Shown: positions 1-8,458, numbered from the stretch's first letter. The stretch is DNA of 64,000 nucleotides from Pseudomonadota bacterium (GCA_021815925.1 JAKAZL010000002.1:84529-148528); one strand, 5' to 3'. The notes: generated from the sequence alone by a model not told the origin. Made by a program: numbers and translations.

Positions 1-125
1 CGGACTCCGACGCTGCGCACAGGGTACGCGGGAGTCGTCGATCCGCCCGTCTACGGCCTTCGGGTGCCGCGGTTTGGGCCCCGTGAAGCTCGCGAAACAG
101 CCTGATTCTCGGACCCGAGTACCCC

Positions 126-156
126 TTGCAATGCCAATATGTATAACAGATTATAT
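126..156 (+). promoter_or_regulatory. Putative promoter/operator of the MarR-GNAT gene
   Basis: An AT-rich island stands out in otherwise GC-rich DNA just upstream of the 183 start. A TTGCAA hexamer at 126-131 lies about 18-19 bp before ATTATA/TTATAT-like hexamers at 150-156. The segment 138-156 is an imperfect inverted repeat with TATGTAT and TTATATA arms, as expected for a MarR-type operator. Promoter and autoregulatory roles are inferred. Confidence 0.4.
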
Positions 157-182
157 AGCGCGGTATGCAATGGGGTTGAATC

Positions 183-1172
183 ATGACCGTGTCCCGCGAC
201 ATCGTGAGCGAGCGCGGAGCGCTATTTCTCGGTAGCCGCCTGAAGCGGCTCGCCGACCGCCTGCAGGGAGATGTGGCACGCATCGTCGAGCGAGCCGGAC
301 TGCCGGTGCAGCCGAGCCACTACGCCCCGCTCGCAACCCTGGACCGTTACGGCCCGCTCACCGTGGGTCAGTTGGCCGATGCGATGCAGCTCAGCCAGCC
401 TGCGGTGACGCGTGCGCTGTCTAAGCTCGTTGAGTTGGGGCTGGTCGACTCCACGCGGCAGCATCGCGACCAACGACACAAGACCATATCGCTGACCGCG
501 GCGGGCCGAAGTGTGCTCATCCGCTCGAAGCTGCTGGTCTGGCCCCAGGTCGAGGCGGCCGTCGACGAAGTGATCCAGCAGCTCTCCGGATCGCTGCTCC
601 ATCAGCTTGCGGCCGTCGAATCTCAGCTCGCCGAACGGGCGCTCAACGAGCGGTCACGGGGCGTTGCGCCGCCGGCATTCACGATCCGTGAGTTCTCCGT
701 GGACCTGGCCGGCGCATTTCGCGACATCAGCATCGAATGGATCGAGTCGATGTATCGCCTCGAGCCGGCCGACCTGGACGTGCTGGACCATCCGTACGAG
801 CGCATCGTCGCGCCGGGTGGGGCGATACTGTTCGTGCAGGCCGAGGGCGTCGGTATCATCGGCACCTGCGCGCTGCGCAAAACGGGCGCGCGGGAATTCG
901 AGCTCACCAAGATGGGTGTCCACGAGGCGGCGCGCGGCCTGAGGGCCGGCGAGTTTCTTCTCAACGCCGCCATCGATCGCGCCCGGTCACTGGGGGCGGA
1001 GCTGTTGTATCTGCTCAGTAACCGCAAGTCCGTTGCTGCGATCAAGCTCTATGAAAAACTGGGATTCGTGCATGACGCCGAGATCATGCGACGCTTCGGA
1101 GGGCATTATCAGCGCTGTGACGTCGCGATGCGCTACCGGCCGCCCGAGTCACAGTCGGCTGGACGCGACTGA
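183..1172 (+). CDS. MarR-family regulator fused to GNAT N-acetyltransferase
   Basis: The 329-residue protein has two domains. Residues about 10-150 form a MarR winged-helix domain: the HTH reads LTVGQLADAMQLSQPAVTRA near residue 60 and is followed by a wing rich in Arg/His/Asp. Residues about 165-320 form a GNAT acetyltransferase domain with an RGLRAGEFLL acetyl-CoA loop and the C-terminal KLYEKLGFVH element typical of the fold. This fusion architecture is known in bacteria, but its substrates are mostly unknown. The ATG at 183 follows GGGG-rich sequence and an AT-rich promoter candidate. It is divorced from the convergent TauE gene. Autoregulation is likely but inferred. Confidence 0.9.
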   Translation: MTVSRDIVSERGALFLGSRLKRLADRLQGDVARIVERAGLPVQPSHYAPLATLDRYGPLTVGQLADAMQLSQPAVTRALSKLVELGLVDSTRQHRDQRHKTISLTAAGRSVLIRSKLLVWPQVEAAVDEVIQQLSGSLLHQLAAVESQLAERALNERSRGVAPPAFTIREFSVDLAGAFRDISIEWIESMYRLEPADLDVLDHPYERIVAPGGAILFVQAEGVGIIGTCALRKTGAREFELTKMGVHEAARGLRAGEFLLNAAIDRARSLGAELLYLLSNRKSVAAIKLYEKLGFVHDAEIMRRFGGHYQRCDVAMRYRPPESQSAGRD

Positions 1173-1226
1173 TTCAGCGTTGCGCGCCGCTGCCGGTCGG
1201 CGCCGCCGGCGGCGCGTGCACCCCGC

Positions 1227-2036
1227 TCAGCCGCCAGCGGCAATCAAGCCGCCGACCACCAGCAGGAACAGCGCGAAAACGCGCCTCAGTGCCGTGCTGG
1301 GCAGGGCGTGAGCCGCACGCGTACCCACCGGCGCCAACGTCATCGATCCGGCCGCCGCGACCGCGGCGGCCGGAAGGTACAGGTAGCCCACCGATCCCCA
1401 TGGCAGAGCCTGAGGCGGGGCGTGAACCGATAGCGCGTAGCTCACCGCGCCCGCGATCGCGATCACGAGCCCGCACACCGCGCTGGTGCTGACCGCCTGG
1501 ATCGGCCGCACGCCGAGTGACACCAGCAAGGGCACGGTCATCGAGCCGCCCCCGATGCCCACCATGGCCGAGATCGCGCCGATCCCCGCGCCGGCGCTCA
1601 GCAGCCACGGCGAACGCGGCGCTACGCCGGTCCCTTGGGCGGACGCTGTTGCCTTCCTGCCGAAGGCCATCCGCCACGCGGTCAGCGCGCAGAATGCGGT
1701 GATCCCCCAGCGCAGCGTCCGAGCCGAAAGCAGTTGCGCGAGGTGCGCGCCCACAACACCACCGATTACCATGCCGGGCGCCAGCCAGATCCAGCTCGAC
1801 CAGACCACGGTGCCTCGGCGGATGTGCGCCGTCGCCGAGACCAGCAGGGTCAGCACGATCGTCGCCATCGACGTGGCGACCGACACCCGCATGACCTCCG
1901 CGCCCGGTACGCCCAGTGCCGGCAGCGCCAGACTGAGCGCCGCGACCACGAGCAGACCGCCGCCGATGCCGAGCAGGCCGCTCAGAAAGCCGGCTGCCGC
2001 GCCGGCGAGCAGTAGCACAACAATGGGCAGGAGCAT
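1227..2036 (-). CDS. TauE/SafE family sulfite/sulfonate exporter-like permease
   Basis: This is a 269-residue integral membrane protein of the TauE/SafE (DUF81) family, predicted to have about eight transmembrane helices. Both internal repeats keep the family signature: GLLGIGGG near residue 20 and VGIGGGSMTVPLLVSLG near residue 160. Members move sulfite, sulfoacetate or other small organic anions across the inner membrane, but the substrate cannot be read from sequence. It is convergent with the MarR-GNAT gene and co-directional with the saccharopine-dehydrogenase-like gene 147 bp upstream. The start at 2036 gives a signal-anchor-like first helix. Confidence 0.88.
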   Translation of the reverse strand: MLLPIVVLLLAGAAAGFLSGLLGIGGGLLVVAALSLALPALGVPGAEVMRVSVATSMATIVLTLLVSATAHIRRGTVVWSSWIWLAPGMVIGGVVGAHLAQLLSARTLRWGITAFCALTAWRMAFGRKATASAQGTGVAPRSPWLLSAGAGIGAISAMVGIGGGSMTVPLLVSLGVRPIQAVSTSAVCGLVIAIAGAVSYALSVHAPPQALPWGSVGYLYLPAAAVAAAGSMTLAPVGTRAAHALPSTALRRVFALFLLVVGGLIAAGG

Positions 2037-2183
2037 CGGTACGGCAGGCAGTGCCAGACGAGGAACCCAAGCCTAGCGGATTCCCGCGCGCTCTGCTGCA
2101 GAGGAGCAGTGCGTCCCGGCCGGCCCGCCGTCGAGCGCATCCCGGCGCAGGTGCGGCACGATCATTCCATCTGGGCAACCCCG

Positions 2184-3227
2184 TCAGTCACGGCTCGTCA
2201 ATTCCGGTCGGCCCTGGCGGGAGCGGTCGATTGTCAGATGCGGCGACAACGCCATGAGAAAGTCACTTGGATCGAACAGCTCCGCAGGCGCATACGCACC
2301 GCCGCGCACCGTGTGCATACCAAGCACCCGCAGGCAGCCCTCGACGATGATCGGGGCGGTAACCGCATAGATATCTTGTCCGCTGACGGCGATCTGCCAA
2401 GTATCGTCAGCGGCTTTGGCGTGCACCTCCATCAGGAAGCGTTGTGACGACCGGCCAGCCGGATCGCTTGCGGCCGGTCGTGGCGTCCGCTCGTCGCTCA
2501 GGTCGCGCAGTGGTGTCCGATTCATATAACTGCAGGCTTCGCGGACTGCGATGTGGCGGTGGATCGTGATCATCTCCGACAGCGGCACCGCCACCACCTC
2601 CTGCCGGCCGAATGGCTCGGCGAAGCGCCACTGCCGCACCGGTGCCGGCTGCGCAATGGGCACCAGATGCCCGTCCGTCACGACAAGACGCCGGGCGGTG
2701 TTGCGTTGTCCGGTCCGTCGCGTGCCCTCGGTCGGATGCCAAGAGTCGAGTGCCACGGCGATGTCGAGGGAATCGATGGACCTGAGCCCGCCGCTCAGCT
2801 CAGCGGCGAGCAGATCGGCGAGGCCGCCGTAAAATGCCAGCGCCGGAACGACGACGGTGCCGCCCCGCTCGGCGTCCTGATGGTAGGTCGCCAGCGACTG
2901 GCGGACCGAGCGTTGCTCCGCGGTAACGTCGAAATAGTGGATGCCGCAGCGCAATGCCGCCTCGATCACGGCCGGCGCCGTGTCCAGGAACGGGCCGGCG
3001 CAGTTGATCACCGCCTCGGCGCCGTGCAGAGCCCGATCGAGCGCATCCGGATCGTCACACGAGGCGGTCCGCCACGATCGGTCCGCGCCCACCCTGCCTG
3101 GACTGCTCTGCGGCCCACCGCTGCGGCCGATCGACACCGCCCGGCAGCCACGGCGCTCAAGCTCACGGACCACGAACGCACCCGTATGCCCGTTGGCGCC
3201 ATACACCGCAATGCTGGGGATGCTCAT
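2184..3227 (-). CDS. Saccharopine dehydrogenase-like NAD(P)-binding oxidoreductase
   Basis: The 347-residue protein opens with a Rossmann fold, AVYGANGHTGAFVVREL, followed by INCAGPF and the HYFDVTAEQ segment found in the trans-acting enoyl reductase/saccharopine dehydrogenase NADP-binding family. It is probably cytoplasmic, and the substrate is unknown. The ATG at 3227 is preferred over an upstream in-frame ATG at 3296 because the Rossmann strand starts four residues later and the longer start would run through the palindromic operators at 3242-3279. It is divergent from a TetR gene, which probably represses it. Confidence 0.82.
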   Translation of the reverse strand: MSIPSIAVYGANGHTGAFVVRELERRGCRAVSIGRSGGPQSSPGRVGADRSWRTASCDDPDALDRALHGAEAVINCAGPFLDTAPAVIEAALRCGIHYFDVTAEQRSVRQSLATYHQDAERGGTVVVPALAFYGGLADLLAAELSGGLRSIDSLDIAVALDSWHPTEGTRRTGQRNTARRLVVTDGHLVPIAQPAPVRQWRFAEPFGRQEVVAVPLSEMITIHRHIAVREACSYMNRTPLRDLSDERTPRPAASDPAGRSSQRFLMEVHAKAADDTWQIAVSGQDIYAVTAPIIVEGCLRVLGMHTVRGGAYAPAELFDPSDFLMALSPHLTIDRSRQGRPELTSRD

Positions 3228-3241
3228 CGTCGATCTCCAGA

Positions 3242-3279
3242 CGCTACCGATCGGTAGCGCATGATGATACCGATCGGTA
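3242..3279. promoter_or_regulatory. Twin palindromic operator for the TetR regulator
   Basis: Two palindromes share the core TACCGATCGGTA. The first, CGCTACCGATCGGTAGCG at 3242-3259, is a perfect 18-bp palindrome. The second, at 3268-3279, is perfect over 12 bp. Their centres are 23 bp apart, about two helical turns. They lie 15 nt upstream of the dehydrogenase ATG and about 85 bp before the TetR start, which is the usual layout for a TetR repressor controlling both itself and a divergent gene. Binding is inferred. Confidence 0.8.
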
Positions 3280-3364
3280 GCGAGGTCAAGCCTCAACCCG
3301 GGTGGCGATCTGGCGGCGACCTGTGCATTCTTGAGGCACGGGCCGGCTCATCGGAGCGGGGAAA

Positions 3365-3994
3365 TTGACCACGGCACATGCCGAGGAGCGTGATACTGCA
3401 GCGCGCGTGCTGGCGACAGCATCGCGGCTGTTCTATGCGCACGGCGTCCGAGCCGTCGGCGTCGAATGGATCGTCGCCGAATCCGGCGTGGCCAAGACGA
3501 GCCTGTATCGGCACTTCCACACGAAGGATGACCTCATCGCCGCGTTCCTGGAGCGCGAAGACCGGGAGTTCTGGTCGCAGTGGGATGAGGTGATCAGTGC
3601 GGCCGCCGGCGATGCGATGCGCGAACTCATGGCCGTGCTCGAGTGGGTCGGGCAGCGCGTCAGCCGCGATGGCTACCGCGGCTGCCCGCAGATCAACGTG
3701 TCGGCTGAGTTTTCCGATCCCCATCATCCCGCACGAAAAATCCGCGCCCGCCACAAGGAAGCGATGTTCCAGCGGCTGCGGACGCTGGTGAGCCGGATCG
3801 GTGTGCATCACCCTGAGGATGTCGCGGCCCAGATCGCGCTGCTTCTGGACGGCGCGTTTTCGAGCGACGGGCGTCTGACGGATCGCGGGGCGAGCCGGAT
3901 TCTCCAGTCGGCCGCTCGGGCATTGATCGCTGCGCAGTCGTCACGCGGCGCGGCGGTCTCCGCACGAGCGAGAGCGACGCGTCAGGCGCGCTAG
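3365..3994 (+). CDS. TetR/AcrR family transcriptional regulator
   Basis: The 209-residue protein has a classic N-terminal TetR HTH at about residues 10-55: AARVLATASRLFYAHGVRAV, then VAKTSLYRHFHTKDDLIAAF. A variable helical ligand-binding domain follows. The start is TTG at 3365, preceded by GGAGCGGGGA as a ribosome-binding site. It is divergent from the saccharopine-dehydrogenase-like gene, with two matching palindromes between them that are its likely operators. The inducer is unknown. Whether it also controls the MFS-TmpAB run about 100 bp downstream on the same strand is open, since no copy of the palindrome was seen there. Confidence 0.9.
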   Translation: MTTAHAEERDTAARVLATASRLFYAHGVRAVGVEWIVAESGVAKTSLYRHFHTKDDLIAAFLEREDREFWSQWDEVISAAAGDAMRELMAVLEWVGQRVSRDGYRGCPQINVSAEFSDPHHPARKIRARHKEAMFQRLRTLVSRIGVHHPEDVAAQIALLLDGAFSSDGRLTDRGASRILQSAARALIAAQSSRGAAVSARARATRQAR

Positions 3995-4093
3995 CCGCGT
4001 GGTCTGCCCGGCGCACCGGAGAGGCGCAATTCTCCTGTGACGAATGTCAATTCCCGCTAAGATGACCGCGAACCTGAAACGCACCGAGGCGGC

Positions 4094-5368
4094 TTGGATT
4101 CCACGACCCGAGACCTCGCGCTGGGCAGCGCCGACGCCGCATTGGGCGTCGCCCCGGATCGGGCCACGCCGCAGATCGTCGCGATGGCCGCGACGCTCAC
4201 ATTCCTATCCGGTTACAACAATTTCATTCTCGGGATCGCGCTGCTGCAGCTGCACTCGGTCCTGAACCTGACGCCGGCCGAATCCGGCATCGTCCTCGCG
4301 GCGACATCCATTGGCATGCTGCTCGGCAGCGTGGTGCTCGGGCGCGTGGCGGATCTCATCGGCCGCAAGCGGGCGAGCATCATCGACCTCGGGGTGGTCG
4401 CTATTGCCGCCATTGCGTCGGCGGCGTCTGTTTCCGCGACACAGCTCGTGTTCTGGCGCCTGGTGCTCGGCGTGGGCCTCGGTGGCGGCTATCCCATCAG
4501 CGCCTCGTACGTGGCGGACATCGGGCCTGCCGCCACCCGCGGCGCCCGGCTGACGCTCGCCTCCAGCGGTTGGGGGGTCGGGGTCCTGGCGAGCGGATTC
4601 GTCGGCTGGCTGCTGCTCCGCGCGCCCGCCGCTGCCCTGGGCTGGCGGACGATGCTGGCCAGCGGAGCCATTCCGGCCGTGATCGCGCTCATCGCCCTGG
4701 CCCTGTGGCGCGTGCCCGAAGCGCCCGCCTGGGTTGAGGCGCAGTCGCTGCAGCCGCTGCCGCTGCGCACCCTGTTCACCCGCGAGAACTGGCCCCGGAC
4801 CCTGGTGATGATCGTGCCGTGGTTCCTGGTGGACATCCCGGTGTACGGCGTCGGTCTGCTGACTCCCACACTGCTCGGGCAGTTGCACCTCGGCGGTCTG
4901 CATGCGGTCATCCTGGGCTACTTCGTGGTTGCAGGATTCACCCTGATCGGCTGCCTGATTCCCTATCTGCTTATCGATCCGCTCGGACGGCGTCCTCTGC
5001 AGATCGGCGGATTCCTCGGCACGGCGGTGCTGATGGCCTGGTTGGCGCTCGACGGGCTCACTGCATCCTGGCTGTGGTCACTCGCGGTGTTCGTCGCGAT
5101 TCAGCTGTTCATCAACGCCGGACCCAACACGACCACCTGGATCGTGGCCGCCGAGCTGTTCCCGACCCGGCTGCGGGCGACGGCGCAAGGCGCGGCCACG
5201 TCCATCTCGCGGCTCGGCGCCATCTCCGGGACACTCCTTCTGCCGATCGTCGATGCGCGCGCCGGCCTGCCCACGGTCTTCGGCATCGCCGCCGCCGTCA
5301 GCCTGCTCGGTGCGCTGTTGACCTGGAGGTGGCTGCCGGAGACGGCGAGGGCACCGCTGGAGCCATGA
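4094..5368 (+). CDS. MFS transporter
   Basis: This 424-residue major facilitator protein is predicted to have 12 transmembrane helices. The conserved loop 2-3 motif reads GRVADLIGRKR near residue 80, and a related DPLGRRP motif follows the central loop. The overall pattern is that of the aromatic-acid/sugar-type MFS families with proton symport. The start appears to be TTG at 4094 behind GAGGCGG. It is followed on the same strand by the dioxygenase/HD oxygenase pair, so it may import their substrate or a related quaternary amine or phosphonate. That link rests only on position. Confidence 0.85.
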   Translation: MDSTTRDLALGSADAALGVAPDRATPQIVAMAATLTFLSGYNNFILGIALLQLHSVLNLTPAESGIVLAATSIGMLLGSVVLGRVADLIGRKRASIIDLGVVAIAAIASAASVSATQLVFWRLVLGVGLGGGYPISASYVADIGPAATRGARLTLASSGWGVGVLASGFVGWLLLRAPAAALGWRTMLASGAIPAVIALIALALWRVPEAPAWVEAQSLQPLPLRTLFTRENWPRTLVMIVPWFLVDIPVYGVGLLTPTLLGQLHLGGLHAVILGYFVVAGFTLIGCLIPYLLIDPLGRRPLQIGGFLGTAVLMAWLALDGLTASWLWSLAVFVAIQLFINAGPNTTTWIVAAELFPTRLRATAQGAATSISRLGAISGTLLLPIVDARAGLPTVFGIAAAVSLLGALLTWRWLPETARAPLEP

Positions 5369-5506
5369 ACCGCGAGCCGGCTCCGATGCGCTGCGCGGTG
5401 TTGCGGTCCACTGCCGCCGTCCGTGCGCGGCGAGAAACGCGCCGGCGCGCGCCCGCTATACTTTTCCTCAAGAGCGACCCTGGAGCGCCTCGCGGAGACC
5501 GGCTCA

Positions 5507-6667
5507 ATGCGCAATGATCCTGGGGACTTAAGTGTGAGCATCCGGCGCCTCGACTGGACGCCGACGATGCTCGTGGTCGAGTGGTCGGACGGACGGCGGG
5601 CGGAGTTCGCCAGCATCTGGCTGCGCGACAATGTGCCGGCCGATCGCGATGCGTTCAGCGGTCAGCGCCTGATCGATGTGGCGGATCTGCCTGCCTCGCC
5701 CCGCATCCGCCGCGCCGAGTTGCGCGCCGGGGCTCTCAGCGTCGAGTGGGAGCAGGAGTGCGCGCAAGCCTGCTTCCCGAGTCAGTGGCTGGCGCGACAG
5801 GCGGCGGCGCTCGAGGACCCGAGCGAGCGCTGGCGAGCGAGGCTGTGGCCGGACGGCGCCGCGCGCGATGCGGTGCGAGACTTCGCGTGGGCGACCCCCG
5901 GGACGATGGGCGCAGATCCGGCGACGCTCGCCGACTGGCTGCGGCGCCTGATCGTCGAGGGCATGGCGTTTCTCGCCGACGTGCCGACGGAGCCCGGCAC
6001 GATCGTCTCGGCGCTCTCGCCCATCGGGCAGGTCGCGGCCACGAACTACGGGCTGGTGTTCGACGTCCGCTCGGTCGTCCAACCGGAGAATCTCGCCTAC
6101 TCGGACCGCGGCCTGGGTCTGCATACCGACAATCCCTACCGTGAGCCGGTGCCGGGCTTTCAGGCTCTGCACGTGCTCGTCGCCGCGCCCGACGGTGGGG
6201 AGAGCCTGTTCGCGGACGGTTTCGCGATCGCCGCGGCGCTGCGGCAGGAGTCACCCGGGGACTTCGAGCAGCTGACCCGTACCGCGGTGCCCTTCGCCTA
6301 CCGCTCGCGCGACGCTCTGCTGGAAGCCCGGCGGCCGCTGATCCAGCTGTCCTGCGCCGGTGAAGTGATCGCCGTGCATTACAACAGCCGCTCCATCGCG
6401 CCACTCCCGTTCGCGGCTGCCACGGCAGAGCGGTATTACGGGGCATACCGGCGCTTTGCCGAGATGCTCCGCGACCCCCGCTTCGCGCTGCGCTTCATGA
6501 TGCGCGCAGGCGATCTCGTCGTGTTCGACAATCAGCGCATTCTGCACGGCCGTACCGCATTCATTGCGGCGCGTCATCCGCGGCATCTGCAGGGCTGTTA
6601 CCTCACGCGCGATAGCGTCCGCAGCCGCGCCGCGCTGCTCGCTGCCGGGCCGGAGGGCGGCGCATGA
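5507..6667 (+). CDS. tmpA: Putative TmpA-type Fe(II)/2-oxoglutarate dioxygenase (GBBH-like)
   Basis: The 386-residue protein has a GBBH-type N-terminal domain (DUF971, about residues 8-95, SIWLRDN motif) and a TauD/TfdA dioxygenase domain. The iron triad is visible as His206-x-Asp208 (GLHTDNPYREP) and His347 in NQRILHGR. Such proteins are often called gamma-butyrobetaine dioxygenase. Here the next gene overlaps it by 4 nt and encodes a PhnZ/TmpB-type HD oxygenase, so hydroxylation of the alpha carbon of a 2-(trimethylammonio)ethylphosphonate-like substrate is the better reading. The Cys cluster that binds zinc in classical GBBH N-domains is absent. ATG 5507 is chosen because upstream in-frame codons lack domain sequence. 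Carnitine biosynthesis is the alternative. Confidence 0.75.
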   Translation: MRNDPGDLSVSIRRLDWTPTMLVVEWSDGRRAEFASIWLRDNVPADRDAFSGQRLIDVADLPASPRIRRAELRAGALSVEWEQECAQACFPSQWLARQAAALEDPSERWRARLWPDGAARDAVRDFAWATPGTMGADPATLADWLRRLIVEGMAFLADVPTEPGTIVSALSPIGQVAATNYGLVFDVRSVVQPENLAYSDRGLGLHTDNPYREPVPGFQALHVLVAAPDGGESLFADGFAIAAALRQESPGDFEQLTRTAVPFAYRSRDALLEARRPLIQLSCAGEVIAVHYNSRSIAPLPFAAATAERYYGAYRRFAEMLRDPRFALRFMMRAGDLVVFDNQRILHGRTAFIAARHPRHLQGCYLTRDSVRSRAALLAAGPEGGA

Positions 6668-7215
6668 GCGTGGTCGAGGAGGCGTTTGCGTACTATCGGC
6701 GGCGCGGCGACGCCGCCTACTTCGGCGAGCCCGTCTCGATGACCGAGCATGGCCTACAAGCCGCCCACTTCGCCCAGCTCGCCGGCGCGACTCCCCGTCT
6801 CATCGCCGCGGCACTGCTGCACGATATCGGCCACCTGATCGCCACCGTACCGGATGACATCGAGGACTGGACGGTCGATGCGCGCCACGAGGAAACGGGC
6901 GCCCGGTGGCTCGAGAGGCGCTTCGGCGTCCAGGTGTCCGAGCCGGTCCGGCTCCACGTCCCCGCCAAGCGCTATCTCTGCGCCGTGGATGAGGACTACT
7001 TCGCGCGCCTCAGCCCCGCATCGGTCACGACCCTGAGGCTGCAGGGCGGGCCGATGTCAGCGGCGCAGGTCGCCCGGTTCGAGGCGGAGCCGTTTCATCG
7101 CGACGCGGTCCTGCTGCGCCGCAGTGACGATCAAGGCAAGATCGCCGGTCTGACCACGCGCTCCCTCGAAGACTACCGGGAACTGCTCGAATCGCTTGTG
7201 CTCGGCGATGAGTGA
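6664..7215 (+). CDS. tmpB: Putative TmpB/PhnZ-type HD-domain mixed-valent diiron oxygenase
   Basis: This 183-residue HD-domain protein matches the PhnZ/TmpB family, which cleaves the C-P bond of 1-hydroxy-2-aminoalkylphosphonates using O2 and an Fe(II)/Fe(III) pair. Residues equivalent to the PhnZ set are all present: Tyr19 and Glu22 (gating pair, YFGEPVSMTEH), His29, His53-Asp54 (ALLHDIGH), His75, His98 (LHVPAKRYL) and Asp155, plus the QGGPM motif. The ATG overlaps the dioxygenase stop (ATGA), implying translational coupling. Expected products are phosphate and glycine or glycine betaine, depending on N-methylation of the substrate, which sequence cannot settle. Confidence 0.8.
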   Translation: MSVVEEAFAYYRRRGDAAYFGEPVSMTEHGLQAAHFAQLAGATPRLIAAALLHDIGHLIATVPDDIEDWTVDARHEETGARWLERRFGVQVSEPVRLHVPAKRYLCAVDEDYFARLSPASVTTLRLQGGPMSAAQVARFEAEPFHRDAVLLRRSDDQGKIAGLTTRSLEDYRELLESLVLGDE

Positions 7216-7311
7216 CCCGAGGCGAGTGCGGGGCGCCGCGGCGAACCCGATGGTCGTTGCGCAGGCGCCCGCCGTGCCCGCAGCAACGCAAGATACGGGG
7301 GTTGGCCGCAC

Positions 7312-7776
7312 ATGACTCAACCGTTCCTCATCAGGTCCATCCGCCGCACGGACTACCTGCAATGGCGCCCGCTCTGGAACGGCTATAACGCGTTCTACGG
7401 CCGAAGCGGTCCGACGGCTCTGGCCGAGCCCATCACCGCCGAGACGTGGGAACGATTCTTCCGCCCGGCCGATCCGGTCCATGCGTTGGTCGCCGAGCAA
7501 GTCGGCGAGCTCGTCGGGCTCGCGCACTTCCTCATGCACCGCAGCACGACCCGGATCGACGATGTCTGCTACCTGCAGGATCTGTACACCGTCGAGCGCC
7601 TGCGCGGACTCGGCGTCGGTCGGCGGCTGATCGAAGGGGTATACGCGGCGGCCCGCACCGCGGGATGCGGTCGGGTTTACTGGCAGACGCAGGCTACCAA
7701 CCGCACTGCGCGGGCGCTCTACGACAGGATTGCGGAACACCGCGGGTTCATCGTCTACACGCACGAACTCGATTGA
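7312..7776 (+). CDS. GNAT family N-acetyltransferase
   Basis: This 154-residue single-domain GNAT protein has the acetyl-CoA pyrophosphate loop RLRGLGVGRRLI near residue 97 and the NRTARALYDRIAEHRGF C-terminal element. It lies 96 bp after the HD oxygenase on the same strand and may belong to the same transcription unit, where acetylation of an amino-phosphonate or amine would be plausible. The acceptor cannot be predicted from sequence. ATG 7312 follows GGGGGTTGG-rich sequence. Confidence 0.88.
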   Translation: MTQPFLIRSIRRTDYLQWRPLWNGYNAFYGRSGPTALAEPITAETWERFFRPADPVHALVAEQVGELVGLAHFLMHRSTTRIDDVCYLQDLYTVERLRGLGVGRRLIEGVYAAARTAGCGRVYWQTQATNRTARALYDRIAEHRGFIVYTHELD

Positions 7777-7870
7777 GCGAGCGCCGCTCGCCCGGGCCTG
7801 CGGGGCGCGCAGGAGGGTCATGACGCCTGTGGAGCGCATCGCGGCGGCTCGACCCGGACGGGCCGCCGGG

Positions 7871-8311
7871 TCAGGGGTGCGGCCGAGTGCTCATCGTGGC
7901 GGGTAAGTGCGGCGCCCGTCGCTGCAGCGCGGCCAAAAAGCCGGCGGCGTCCCGCGGCGAGATGAGCAGAACCTGCCCGGCGCCCCAGGTGACCTCGAGC
8001 CGCTCCATCGATAATGCCGGCCCCGAGCGCACGCTGCGCGATGCGCGAACGGCGGAGATGCTCCTCAGCGGGATGCGCCAGGTAAAGGGTCCGGAGTGCG
8101 CGACCAGCAGCTCCTCGGTGATTTCGTAGTACGTCGCGAGCACGATCCAGACGACCAGCACGGCCACGACGGCCGACACGATCGCCAGCGCCAGCGGCAC
8201 GCTCGCGCCGCGTTGTGCGGTGGTGCCGACGGCAATGGCCGCGACGCTGGGCGCGGCGATTGCGGCCACCGCGAGCTTCGCATCGACCCTGGAACGGAAC
8301 CTGACGGTCAT
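7871..8311 (-). CDS. PH domain-containing membrane protein
   Basis: The 146-residue protein begins with two hydrophobic helices (about residues 12-30 and 38-60). A bacterial PH-like domain follows, with YYEITEELLVAHSGPFTWRI, IPLRSISAVRAS and QVLLISPRDAAGFLAAL, as in the bPH/DUF1200-like families. It is likely anchored in the inner membrane with the PH domain in the cytoplasm. Its function is unknown. It is divergent from the PAP2 phosphatase across about 147 bp. Confidence 0.7.
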   Translation of the reverse strand: MTVRFRSRVDAKLAVAAIAAPSVAAIAVGTTAQRGASVPLALAIVSAVVAVLVVWIVLATYYEITEELLVAHSGPFTWRIPLRSISAVRASRSVRSGPALSMERLEVTWGAGQVLLISPRDAAGFLAALQRRAPHLPATMSTRPHP

Positions 8312-8458
8312 GCGCGAGCCTTATACCACTGTGCGTGCAAATCGGCGCGCTGCGCGTGCCTCAGGGTCGATGGGATCCCAGCCGCCGCCGCGCCGTCGAC
8401 CGCCTGGCTCGCCGCGCGGAGGTCGAGGTGCTACCGTGGCAGCGGAGGTATCGAGAAC

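Noticed and set aside
6664-7215. Reading the HD protein as a plain metal-dependent phosphohydrolase
   Set aside because: The Tyr19/Glu22 pair, the QGGPM motif and the extra Asp155 ligand follow the PhnZ/TmpB pattern, and the gene is coupled to a 2-oxoglutarate dioxygenase.
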